Part shown: piece by piece, positions 21,187 to 30,960 of the stretch | How positions within the stretch are numbered: position 1 is the stretch's first letter | How the letters are laid out: each line of letters begins with the position of its first letter | Assembly (NCBI GenBank): GCA_024509875.1 | Contig: JAMPIV010021262.1 | Coordinates: forward strand, 1 to 64,000 | Reading direction: 5' to 3' | Source: Oreohelix idahoensis | Lineage: Eukaryota; Mollusca; Gastropoda; Stylommatophora; Oreohelicidae | Length of the DNA stretch: 64,000 bases | Translations under genes and position numbers: made by a program | Notes under the pieces: generated by a model | Seen by the model: only the letters and a program-made list of their open reading frames with translations | Told to the model about the DNA's origin: nothing | Databases searched by the model: none

Positions 21187-22668
21187 TTATGTGGAATCAT
21201 GTGGGCATCTTGACAGAATGTCTGCCATCACATTATCTGATCCACGAATAGCTCGCACAGAGAAATGAAAAGGTTGAAGAGCAATTGCATATCGAGTAGA
21301 CCTCGAGCTCTTCAAATTCTTACTCTGTATAGCAGTAAGAGCTTTTTGGTCGGTTTCTACTATGAAATGTGCGCCTAGAAGGAATCTCTGTAGTTTGAGG
21401 ATCGACCAAACCATAGCTAATAGCTCACGGTCTAAAACCGAATAATTCCTTTCTGCCGCATTAAGTTTTCTGGAAATATACATTACAGGATGCAGAGTTC
21501 CAGAGTACTCTTGCATTAGTGCCGCTCCAATCCCAGTGGATGAAGCGTCACTACGAAGAACGAATGTCTTATCTTTAGTAGGTAGCACTAAAATAGGTGG
21601 TGTTGAAAACAATGTTTTAATCTTATCCAGAGAGCATTGGCATTCCTGAGACCAGTGGACCATATTAGGCGAACCTTTCTTTAGAAGTGTAGAAAGAGGT
21701 GCCATGATAGAGGATAGATTCTGAATGAATCTGCCATAAAATTGAATAAGACCTAACAGACTTCTCACCTGTTTTTTAGTCTTAGGGATCGAGATGTTAA
21801 GTATCTTACTAGTATTATGGTCCTCTGTCTTTAGGAAACCATGACCAACTCGGTGGCCTAGGAAAGAAATTTCGCTAAAACCAATATAGGCTTTAGAGGG
21901 TTTCGCTGTCAGGTTGTGCTCGCGCAAAGTAGACAGCAATTCATCTAACCCTGAATAGTGATCTTCCCAAGTATCGCTGAAAAGACAGATGTCGTCTAGA
22001 TATGCAATGACATCTGACCGATAAGATAGGATTCGGCGCATCATGCGTACGAATGTAGCTGGTGCGTTCATAAGACCGAAAGGCATAAAATTCCATTGGA
22101 ACAAACCTCTAGGTGTTGAAAAAGCCGTGAGAGGTTTGGCGCGTTCAGATAAAGGAACTTGCCAATATCCTTTAGACAAATCAAGTTTAGTGAAAAAATG
22201 AGATTTGGAGAGTCGAGTAAGTAGCTCTTCCAGTAAAGGCATAGGTTCGGCATCGAACTTCGTTACTTGATTCAATTTTCGATAGTCAACGCAAAGACGT
22301 ATGTTATTGTCTTTTTTACGAACAATAACCATCGGCGAAGAATATGCAGAGGTGGATGGTTCGATTATTTTCAAATCTATCATCTCATCCAACTCTTTCT
22401 CAACCTGTGCTTGAAAATGTATAGGTATAGGATAAGGTCTAACCCTAATAGGAGTATGGTCAGTTAGAACAATGTCATGTTCAATGACATGCGTTTGTCC
22501 AGGGATGTCAGTGAGTACATCCTGAAATGTTTGCAACATAGTTGAAACTTGTCGCTGTTCTCCTAGAGACAAATCAGGAGAGACAGTAACGTTCTTCCAT
22601 GATTCACTAGAATGAAGTGGGATCATTGGAAGAGGAAGATTTACATCTGAAAAAACTTGTTTCCTCAT
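21187..22668 (-). CDS. E2 reverse transcriptase - RNase H
   Basis: 493 codons from an ATG at 22668, though homology to E3 starts further upstream in the integrase frame, so this ATG need not be the real start. RT motifs: LCVDYRKLNQVT, TKLDLSKGYWQVPLS, MPFGLMNAPATF and catalytic YLDD. RNase H: RSDASSTGIGAALMQ, DRELLAMVWSI and ETDQKALTAI, then the tail VMADILSRCP. It overlaps the integrase ORF by 62 nt in the +1 frame. The shift lies at an A6 run (22650-22655; T6 on the coding strand). E3 carries the equivalent junction in one frame, so the shift is specific to this copy or its sequence. Confidence 0.93.
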   Translation of the reverse strand: MRKQVFSDVNLPLPMIPLHSSESWKNVTVSPDLSLGEQRQVSTMLQTFQDVLTDIPGQTHVIEHDIVLTDHTPIRVRPYPIPIHFQAQVEKELDEMIDLKIIEPSTSAYSSPMVIVRKKDNNIRLCVDYRKLNQVTKFDAEPMPLLEELLTRLSKSHFFTKLDLSKGYWQVPLSERAKPLTAFSTPRGLFQWNFMPFGLMNAPATFVRMMRRILSYRSDVIAYLDDICLFSDTWEDHYSGLDELLSTLREHNLTAKPSKAYIGFSEISFLGHRVGHGFLKTEDHNTSKILNISIPKTKKQVRSLLGLIQFYGRFIQNLSSIMAPLSTLLKKGSPNMVHWSQECQCSLDKIKTLFSTPPILVLPTKDKTFVLRSDASSTGIGAALMQEYSGTLHPVMYISRKLNAAERNYSVLDRELLAMVWSILKLQRFLLGAHFIVETDQKALTAIQSKNLKSSRSTRYAIALQPFHFSVRAIRGSDNVMADILSRCPHDST

Positions 22669-25372
22669 CCTGTATCACGGACAGTGATGAGTAATGACCA
22701 TGTTGTACTGGAGAATTGTCCGTTGCTTGGAAAATGGGTTGCAAATAATCCGGACGTTCATGGAATTCAGTAAGCATATTGATGTGGAAGGTTTTATGCT
22801 TCCCATCAATATTGACAATATAGTCGACATCGGAAATTTTCGATATTATATCGTACGGACCTTTCCAAGAAATAAGTAGTCTGTTTTCCCTACAAGGTAG
22901 TAATACAAATGCTTTGTCACCAGGACAAAGTTGTCGTAAGCATCTCTTCTTATTGGCAAATTGCCTTGCCTTCTGTTTCGCAAATTCAGAAGAAGAAGTT
23001 GCTAATTTGCATGCTTCGATAATCTTTTGTCTCAACGCGATGACATATTCGTAGGATGACTTTGTGTCATCGTCAATATTGTCAGCTGTTATGAGATCAT
23101 GAAGCAACGACATAGGGCCACGCGGACGCGCGCCAAAGACGAGTTCAAAGGGAGAAAATCCTGTATGTTCATTGGGTACCTCTCTGTAAGCGAAGAGGGC
23201 CGCAGGTAAAACTCTGTCCCAGTCTTGAGGATGATCCTCAGTTATCTTCCCTAGTAAGTTTTTAAGTGTTCTATTAAGGCGTTCGACCATACCATTAGAC
23301 ATTGGATGGTAGATACTACTTAAAGATCTATCTATCTGCAGCGTAGACATTACTTGAGACATGGTATCTGATATTAGTTGGGTGCCATGGTCTGACAATA
23401 TCTCTCCGGGGAACCCCAGACGAGAAAATATAAGCCAAAGAGCATCTGCAATGTCAGCAGTAGTAATGCTCTTCAGGGGAATAGCCTCTGGCCAACGTGT
23501 GCACATATCAACACACGTCAAGATAAACTGATGTCCTCTGGCAGACTTGATCTTAAATGGACCAATAATGTCTATGGCCATTTTTTGAAACGGCCGAATA
23601 GGAATGTCCGCCGCCTGAATGGGTGCAGCATGCCGTGGACCTTTGGATTTAACTTCCTGACATACTTTACAAGATCGACAATAAATCCGTATGTCCTTGT
23701 TTACCAATGGCCAAAAGAAAGCCGCAAGGACTCTTGACTTAGTACGGGAAAAACCCATGTGTCCAGCACACTGAGAGTCGTGAGCGTGCTGCAAAATTTT
23801 AACTCTCAAATTCTTGGGAACCAGGATTTGAGAATGACTTGACGTAATGGAGTCTTGAACCATACGTACAAGTACGCCATTCTTCTTTGTAATCCACGAT
23901 TTACGACTTGTGTCTTTATTCGGATCACCTTTAGTTGCAAGAATGAAGAATTTCTTCAGAGTGGGATCATCTTCTTGCTGTTTTATAAACGAGTCACGAG
24001 AAATTACCAAGGGATCATCTTGGTTATGCACTTCATTATCTTCAGTAGATGAAGTTTGAGGCATATTAAGAGCCTGAGCTCTAGTGACTACAGCGTTAGC
24101 AATCTGCATGTTTTGCCTTTCCCACGCGGAAATTTGTTGCGGAGTGCATTCTTTGACTCCATGAATGCGACCGATGATGAGGTCAGCGATCGGATTCGGA
24201 AGAAGACATGCGTGTACATCTCCTGTAAAGAAAGGAGTAGCAATCCTAATGATAGCAGTAGAGTATTTCTCTAATGTGCCGCCAAATGTTACACATTTGA
24301 CTACTTGTCCAGTGGCACGGGAAGGATCTACGAGTGACTGCCTAACACCAATTGTGGTGCATCCAGAATCAAATAGCACAGAGACTGGATTGTTATTTAC
24401 TAAACCCTTATGTAAGACAAGAGAACCTCTTCCATCATGCGCGACTGATGCAGGAAGAGCAGGAAGAGGATGGCCACAGCTTAAAGTAGACACTGTGGTT
24501 GGCTCAAATAATGTTTTGCATTGGGGGCACTGAGATGCTCTCCCAAAATCAAAAGCGGCACATGCCATATTACTAGCATCATTATTATCTTTACTCTGTT
24601 TATAGGCTTCATGGGACTCTTGTTGTGCAGAGTTTGCCTGAAAATGTGGTTTATGTCTTTTGTTTTGAGATCTACCTCGGTTATTATCACCTCTGTAGTT
24701 ATTGTTACCTCTATTGTAACCCCTATTTGGGTTTGAGTCATAGTTCCCTTGGTTACCATTATCATATTCATTATAATGAGTATCTCTGTAATTATGATCT
24801 TGTTGACTCCAAGACGGATAACCCGGATAGTTTCTATAATTACTTCCTCTACGGAAATTCCTATAATTATGACCACCCCTGTGTCGCGAGCTATCAGCTC
24901 GTCTCCAGTTCTTTGAAGAAGAACCCTGAAATGATTGGTTACCTTGGTTTTGATAACTATTATGGTTACCTTTTTTATCAAATCTGTTTTGAGGTCCCTG
25001 AAATCTGTGTGAATAATTGGGATTGTATGGTGTTGCTGAAGCAACTGGCATACTCTCCTTAATCTTAGTGTTGCCAAAAGTCACGTCGGGGTGTGCAGTG
25101 ACATATTGGGAACAATATTCTTCCATTTCCTTTAGAGATTTGGGTTTACGCTCATGTATAAATTCAAGGAATGGTTTGTTAACACATGACATAATCTTAT
25201 CTCTGAGCAACAAATCCATAAGTCCTTCATACGTTTTTTCTGTTTTGGAAAGCTCAATCCAACGATCAACTGTGAGACGTGCCTTTGCAGTGAATTCTGA
25301 GAATTCTACACCTGTCTCAGGCACCATCGTCTTAAACAAAAGGCGATAGCCTTCCTCACTTAGCTGGTATTT
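22607..25372 (-). CDS. E2 Gag C-terminus - protease - integrase
   Basis: Open for about 910 codons, with residues counted from 25339. Residues 1-82 are the SCAN-like capsid part (W-I-E-L, LMDLLLRDKIM, FIHERKPKS). Residues 105-240 are rich in Asn, Arg, Tyr and Gly. C271-x2-C274-x13-C288-G-H290 is a zinc-type motif. The protease has DSG at 324-326 and ADLIIG near 385-390. Integrase has H518 or H520, H527 and a C554-C560 cluster, then D590, D650 and E686, an exact D,D35E. A GPY/F module lies near residue 830. The stretch has no start of its own; the preceding Gag part is in the -1 frame across an A6 run at 25370-25375. Confidence 0.92.
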   Translation of the reverse strand, partial: KYQLSEEGYRLLFKTMVPETGVEFSEFTAKARLTVDRWIELSKTEKTYEGLMDLLLRDKIMSCVNKPFLEFIHERKPKSLKEMEEYCSQYVTAHPDVTFGNTKIKESMPVASATPYNPNYSHRFQGPQNRFDKKGNHNSYQNQGNQSFQGSSSKNWRRADSSRHRGGHNYRNFRRGSNYRNYPGYPSWSQQDHNYRDTHYNEYDNGNQGNYDSNPNRGYNRGNNNYRGDNNRGRSQNKRHKPHFQANSAQQESHEAYKQSKDNNDASNMACAAFDFGRASQCPQCKTLFEPTTVSTLSCGHPLPALPASVAHDGRGSLVLHKGLVNNNPVSVLFDSGCTTIGVRQSLVDPSRATGQVVKCVTFGGTLEKYSTAIIRIATPFFTGDVHACLLPNPIADLIIGRIHGVKECTPQQISAWERQNMQIANAVVTRAQALNMPQTSSTEDNEVHNQDDPLVISRDSFIKQQEDDPTLKKFFILATKGDPNKDTSRKSWITKKNGVLVRMVQDSITSSHSQILVPKNLRVKILQHAHDSQCAGHMGFSRTKSRVLAAFFWPLVNKDIRIYCRSCKVCQEVKSKGPRHAAPIQAADIPIRPFQKMAIDIIGPFKIKSARGHQFILTCVDMCTRWPEAIPLKSITTADIADALWLIFSRLGFPGEILSDHGTQLISDTMSQVMSTLQIDRSLSSIYHPMSNGMVERLNRTLKNLLGKITEDHPQDWDRVLPAALFAYREVPNEHTGFSPFELVFGARPRGPMSLLHDLITADNIDDDTKSSYEYVIALRQKIIEACKLATSSSEFAKQKARQFANKKRCLRQLCPGDKAFVLLPCRENRLLISWKGPYDIISKISDVDYIVNIDGKHKTFHINMLTEFHERPDYLQPIFQATDNSPVQHGHYSSLSVIQDEETSFFRCKSSSSNDPTSF

Positions 25373-26010
25373 TTTATCAAAGCCGCCCTAATGACATCAT
25401 AATTATCCTTATCTGCTTCTCCTACAAGGCATAATCTAGTCAAAGATTCACCTTTCAAGTTTTCTGCTAATTGATTAGCATATTGAGATTTATCTACATT
25501 ATGAGTACGACATGAACGTTCAAATCTATCCAGCCAGAATGTAATATCGTCACTGGACTGATTGAACGGTGGAACCTTAACCTTGTAAGTAGAAGGTTTA
25601 CCATTACCACTAGATGCCTGATTAACATTACTCATACTTGTCAATCTCAATTTCTCTAACTCAAATTCATGTTCTCTTATTGCTTTTTTTTCTTCAGCTT
25701 CTCTGTCTAATCTTTTTTGTTCAGCATCTCTGTCTAATCTTTTTTGTTCAGCTTCCCTGTCTAATCTTTTTTGTTCAGCATCAAATCTCCTTTGCTCCAT
25801 CTGCATCTGCAATTTCTTTTGTTCAGCAGCAGCCTCAGCTTCTCTTTCTAATCTTTTCTCTTCAGCCAGAGCTTTTCTCTCTTCTGCAGCAGCTTTTCTC
25901 TCTTCTGCAGCTAATGCTTTGTCATATTGAGCAACCGCCCATTCTTCTAATTGTTGACCAGTTTTATCAAGGGATTTCCCTTGTGTAATGAAGTATTCTA
26001 ATGTAGACAT
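25360..26010 (-). CDS. E2 Gag N-terminus with coiled coil
   Basis: Starts at ATG 26010 with M-S-T-L-E-Y-F-I-T-Q-G-K-S-L, the family Gag opening shared with E3 and E4. A Glu/Lys/Arg/Ala-rich coiled coil follows and includes repeated E-Q-K-R-L-D-R-E-A units, visible as a 27-bp minisatellite near 25690-25790. The capsid N-terminal part follows (KVPPFNQSSDDITFWLDRFE). It ends in a TAA at 25360 just after a frame change in an A6 run, where E3 and E4 stay open. The natural Gag therefore continues into the next ORF. Confidence 0.88.
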   Translation of the reverse strand: MSTLEYFITQGKSLDKTGQQLEEWAVAQYDKALAAEERKAAAEERKALAEEKRLEREAEAAAEQKKLQMQMEQRRFDAEQKRLDREAEQKRLDRDAEQKRLDREAEEKKAIREHEFELEKLRLTSMSNVNQASSGNGKPSTYKVKVPPFNQSSDDITFWLDRFERSCRTHNVDKSQYANQLAENLKGESLTRLCLVGEADKDNYDVIRAALIKNTS

Positions 26011-27098
26011 GATGTCTAACAATAATACTAATCACTTGAAACAATAATAATACCACAAGTTCTTAATGACTTGATTAATCAGTACACTATCCCAATATCT
26101 GTGGGTCACAAGCCTTAATAAGGTCTTGTATAACAGTAATAATAATCAAGTACTGGTTTATACCATAATCCAAGTGCAGTGCACAGGCAATAGTGTCTTA
26201 TGAAATATACCTATATAAAACATATGTCAACCAACAGAATACATAAAGTACAAATAGGACTGACAATACGAAAACGTTTGCAGAAATCAAATAAATCAAA
26301 TAGGGAAATCAATGAAAATAATCACTGAATCTGCAAGGGATAACAACACAAATGACGTCACAGTATATGAATATAAATTGTGAATAGAACTGAAAGATAG
26401 AAAAGGGTAGACCAACAAATTACAAACAAATCAAAACAAAACTAAAGAACAAAGAAATATTACAAAAATAACAATAATTACAGTCTTCACAGCTAACACA
26501 AAAGCAACAGTTGTCGCAGCAAATTTTCAATCAAGAAAATTGCACCTATAGAAAACGCCCACAACGGACCCTCTATGACGTGGGATATTCTGTTGTGAGG
26601 ACTCCGCCCAACCTAAACACAACCCGCTGACATAGAAACTAACATACTATACAAACAAATAACATGTAAACATAAATATATAAATTATGTGTATGATAGT
26701 ATGTGTTGCAAAATAGGCTCAGTTTTACAGTAATGGCAAAGTTATTTTTATGAAAATAAACAAACTGCCACTTTATTCAATTAAACATTCTGGCCTTAAA
26801 TATTAAAGTTCATATATAGAAAACAAGAAGATCCATCGATGAAAATAGGACTTCTTAGTTCAATAATACTGTCTTCCTGTTAATATTGACAAGAATTGAT
26901 CCAACTGTTCTGTGAAACTCTGTAATGTCTAATGTAAGAATGTCAACAACGCTGACCTACATACTGCATTCACTTGACAGGTCACGTGACGAAGTGTTGA
27001 CAAAGAGCAAACCAATACTGCAAGTGTGTCGTATCAGCCACAGGAAACGGTCTGGTATCGGTAATCTGTTGACTTCTCAACTTCTGCGAGGTCAAACC
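26011..27098 (-). other. E2 5' leader
   Basis: 1.1 kb between primer site and gag start, without a convincing ORF. Confidence 0.55.
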
Positions 27099-27116
27099 CA
27101 GAAAGCTGGTCCACCA
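27099..27116 (-). promoter_or_regulatory. E2 candidate primer-binding site
   Basis: On the minus strand TGGTGGACCAGCTTTCTG begins 2 nt after the 5' LTR. It has the TGG start expected for tRNA priming. The tRNA is not identified. Confidence 0.5.
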
Positions 27117-27118
27117 GT

Positions 27119-28662
27119 TGATAAGGTCTCTTTTTGGAAGACAGACGTCATCATCATCAGTTGATAAACTCTTATAATACAAGACCCTTGCCCTGAGCAA
27201 GAGACATGCTGAAAAAATCTGAAGCTCACTCGAACATCACCAGAGTTAAATACTGTGTTGTTGTGTTGCTCGTGGTTTGAGTATGGAATGTCAACTTGAC
27301 CTACGCAGTGGTGTGTAGACATAGATTGAGTGTATAACATGCGAATGATAAGAAGAGTTCGTGGTGTTGACAAATGTTCTTTTCTCACACTCATGTATGG
27401 CTGGAAGTCATCGACACCAACGACTGTGTACCTTTACTACAGTTTAATTTGGACGTACACACTCGACAGCACAGATAGTGACAAATCACAGGTTGGCATA
27501 ATACATCATGGTACAGTGGATAAATGGTCTTGCAATGTTACATGGGCACTCATGTGGAATAATAGTATAATGGACTGTCAGTAGCCAAGCACTCAGTATT
27601 GCCCTATATATATCATCTGAGTTTACTGACAAAGCACGTCAGATTATAAACAATGTCCAAGATGGCTTCTAGACCTAACCTCGTCTAGCGAAGATTCCTT
27701 AACATAATGTCCAGCACAGATTTTTCCATATAATCAAATTGAACCGCTAGCAATGGGTTCTCATGTGTAGCAGTGATCTCTGGACTAATCAAGCGATAAT
27801 ACGGGCATCCCTTTTCTCTTCTTGAAAGTCACTAAATGTTTGGTTACAAGATGGCTTCTCTCGTGAGCTGTCACTCACGTTTGGATACAGATAATGAACC
27901 TGTCTTAAAGTTAGTCATTCATTAAATGTTTCATTGCTCTGTAGATTCTATCATGATACAATTGACTGCATTCTACAGGATATAGTGCTGCTAGGAATCA
28001 GAGTCGTTTTCCATCTAGTTAAATGCATCCTCTCAGATGTACAAAATCGTACCTATCGAAAAACGGTGGCTTCGTACGAGAGTTCAAAAGAGTATCTTTT
28101 ATTACCTGGGTATCAGAAATATGATTCTGCCATTCCTTGGCAATAAGAATGAACACTGGGGTAAAGCATACATGATAGGTCTAGACGACTATCACTTTCC
28201 CCATAAATATAGAGATCACTTTTTCCGGCTACAAGCCGACATAGAAAAAACACAGCCCATCATCAGGGCGAAGCCAAAACACACCTCTCTCGCGACACAT
28301 CCGCCGAACAGCCTTTGACCTCTCTAGAGACAAAAGAACATATATTTCGACTTAGATATGTAAAGATATACAGATATAAGACAGACTCGTCCTACTCAGA
28401 CAAACAATACACATAAATTCAGGCCATAGATATTCTGAAGCAAGAACAATCTATTACTACCCAAACAAAGAATAAATCGCAGTAAAACTGGATTCATCCG
28501 CGGAGTTCGATCGAAAGAGACGACACAACTTTCAAGGGAAGTAACTCAATAATGACTTTTCCTTAAGCACTAAAAAGTATCTATTTTGTTTACAAAATAT
28601 TTGCGAACATAACAAGTATACCAATGTATAATATTGTAAGATATCAAAGACTGCACGTAACA
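27119..28662 (-). repeat. E2 5' LTR, 1544 bp
   Basis: The partner of 19155-20700. A TATA-like TATATATA at about 27602-27611 (minus strand), roughly 1.05 kb into the LTR, is a possible core promoter. Confidence 0.95.
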
Positions 28663-29576
28663 GAGGAGTAGAAATGTTGATAAAGAAGGAGTTAGAATAA
28701 AACGTATCTTTATAATGGACACACAATGACATAATAATGTTACTAAAGATGAGAGCAAAGAAATTCGACATATCAATCTTACAAACTTACGCACCGACTA
28801 AAGATCATAGCGAGGAAGAATACTATGAAGAGCTACAACACACACTTAAACCAGTCAAATCTACAGATGTGTTGATAGTAATGGGTGACATGAATGTAAA
28901 AGTAGGAAAAGGAAAATACAAGAAACTAGTAGGACAGTATGGATTAGGGACAAGAAACGACAGAGGAGACAGACTTATCCAGTTCTGTGAAGAAAACCAG
29001 CTGCTCATATGTTACACCTTTTTTGAACACCACCCAAGGAAACTATACACATGGAAAAGCCCAGAAGATGTAACAATAAATCAAATTGACTATATCATGA
29101 TAAAATATAGATTTAAGAACAGTGTCACAAGTGCAAAGACACATCCTAGCGCAGACATAAATTTAGATCACAATCCGGTCGTCATTAAAGTAAATATAAA
29201 GTTGAAAAGAACAGGAAACAGAAGACAGGAGGAACTCCAGATAGAAATATCAGCACTGAAACAACCAGATATAAAACAAAAATATCTAATCGACGTCAAA
29301 AATAAATATCAACAGTTGCTGACAGAAAGCATGGAGCAGTATAGAAGAGAAAACCCAGAAGAAAAAGCAACCGCAAAATGGGAATGCTTAAAAACAAGCT
29401 TACAATCAGCAAATGCAAATTTACCTAAAAAAGAGCCTAAGAAAAATCAAAGTTGGAATACAGATGACATCTTGAGTAAAAAATGGCAGAAAGAAAGAAA
29501 GCAAAAAAACATTGCAGGTTATAAAACAATAGGCAATGACATACGTCATATGTGTAGACAAGCAAAAGAACGGTGA
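28663..29576 (+). pseudogene. RTE-A endonuclease, remainder
   Basis: After E2 the reading resumes with GVEMLIKKELE and, from 28737, a 280-codon open stretch. It has LQTYAPTKD, VLIVMGDMNVKVGKG, GLGTRNDRGDRL, LYTWKSPEDVTINQIDYIM and then DINLDHNPVV. These are the APE endonuclease motifs: G-D-x-N, the N-Q-I-D-Y block and the D-H at the end of the fold. The order and wording match RTE-type LINE proteins, including those domesticated as CFDP2-like genes. Small frame changes lie between 28700 and 28737. Confidence 0.87.
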
Positions 29577-30960
29577 ATAGAAACGAAATACAAGGAAATA
29601 GAAGACTTGGAAGCAAAGCACATGGCAAGAGATATGCATGAAGAAATAAAGAAATTATCAAATAGGTCGCGGTTTGCACAAGGAGGAGGCTGTATCAAGA
29701 ACAAAAATGGTGTAATCTTACTTGATGAGAAAGACATATCAAACAGATGGGCAGAATACGTAAAAGAACTATTCGAGGACAACAGAGGTAAAAAACCATC
29801 ACCAGATTCTAATGAAGGCCCAAACATCCTCAGATCAGAAGTAGAGAATGCCATAAATATGATACAGAAATGAAAATCAGCAGGCACGGATAACATAAAA
29901 ATTGAAATGATAGAAACCATGGAGAGCTTTTGTATAGATTCAATCACAGACCTATGCACCGATATTCACAATACAGGATATATACCACCCGACATGAAGA
30001 CATCAGTTTTTATAACATTGCCTAAAAAACCTAATGCAACAGAATGTTCAGACTTCAGAACAATCAGCCTGATGAGTCATGCAATTAAGATACTGCTAAA
30101 AATCGTACAGGAAAGAATAAAAAGTAAGGTAGACAGCTAAATCCAAGAAGAACAGTTTGGTTTTAGACGGAACAGTGGAACAAGAGAGGCAATATTTTGT
30201 CTAAGAATATTAGCAAAAAAATGTAGAGGTCCAAAAAAGTATGTACATGTGCTTCATTGACTATAAGAAGGCTTTTGACAGAGTCCATCATGAGAAAATA
30301 ATTGAATGCCTCGAAAACATATGTGTTAATGGAAAAGATATAAGAATACTCAGTAACCTTTATTGGGAGCAAACTGCCACAGTAAGATCGGGAGGGAATT
30401 ATTCACCATACATAGACATAAAAAGAGATGTCAGACAAGGTTGTGTGCTGTCCCACTGCCTATTTAATCTATACACCAAAAAAATTTCCAAACAGATACA
30501 GGAAATACCAGGGCTGAACATCAGTAGAAGGTCAATAACCAACCTTAGATATGCAGATGACAGTGTTGTTTGCTGAAAGCGAACAGGAATTACAAGAACT
30601 AGTGAAGCAAGTGAACAGTATGAGTCTTGAATGTGGACTCGACATTATTATTGAAAAAACAAAAACTATGATAATTAGCAAAACAGAACACATGCCCACA
30701 TTAAAGATAAGCGTAAATGAGAAAATCTTGGAACAAGTCATGAGAGTTACGTATATCTTGGTCATAACAGAAGATGGCAGATGTGAAACAGAAATCAAGA
30801 AGAGAATAGGAATGGCCAAAGCTACATTCAACAACAAGAAACATATACTGACATTTAAACAGTTATCTCACAAATTAAAACTGAGAATCATAAAATGTTA
30901 TATATATATAACTCAATTCGTCCAGTGTAGGCGATTAGTGTTGATACCCTGCTATTAACT
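29577..30960 (+). pseudogene. RTE-A linker and reverse transcriptase, degenerate
   Basis: Several stops (29577, 29871, 30138) and frame changes cut it. Recognisable parts are a W-A-E-Y-V-K-E-L-F-E-D linker near 29750, LPKKPNATECSDFRTISLM near 30020, FIDYKKAFDRVHHEKI near 30247, RDVRQGCVLS near 30427 and the catalytic Y-A-D-D near 30550, where the frame shifts by one. The thumb region, with T-K-T-M-I-I-S-K, follows to about 30960. The C-terminal Cys/His part and the 3' UTR are not recognisable, so the 3' end is lost or very diverged. Confidence 0.83.

Larger units (their letters stand above)
19155..28662 (-). mobile_element. E2: young Gmr1-like LTR retrotransposon nested in RTE-A
   Basis: LTRs at 19155-20700 and 27119-28662 (1546 and 1544 bp) start TGTTACG and end TTATCA on the minus strand. 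Only about ten differences are visible between them. The flanking 5 bp are GAAGA and GAGGA, a target duplication with one mismatch. The interior encodes the complete set gag, protease, integrase, RT and RNase H, in that order. Two single-base frame changes interrupt it, both in homopolymers. It splits the endonuclease of RTE-A. It is the most complete element here. Confidence 0.94.

Noticed and set aside
24481..25077. 198-codon minus-strand frame rich in Ile, Thr and Val
   Set aside because: Overlaps the Asn/Arg-rich part of E2 Gag in another frame; a composition shadow.
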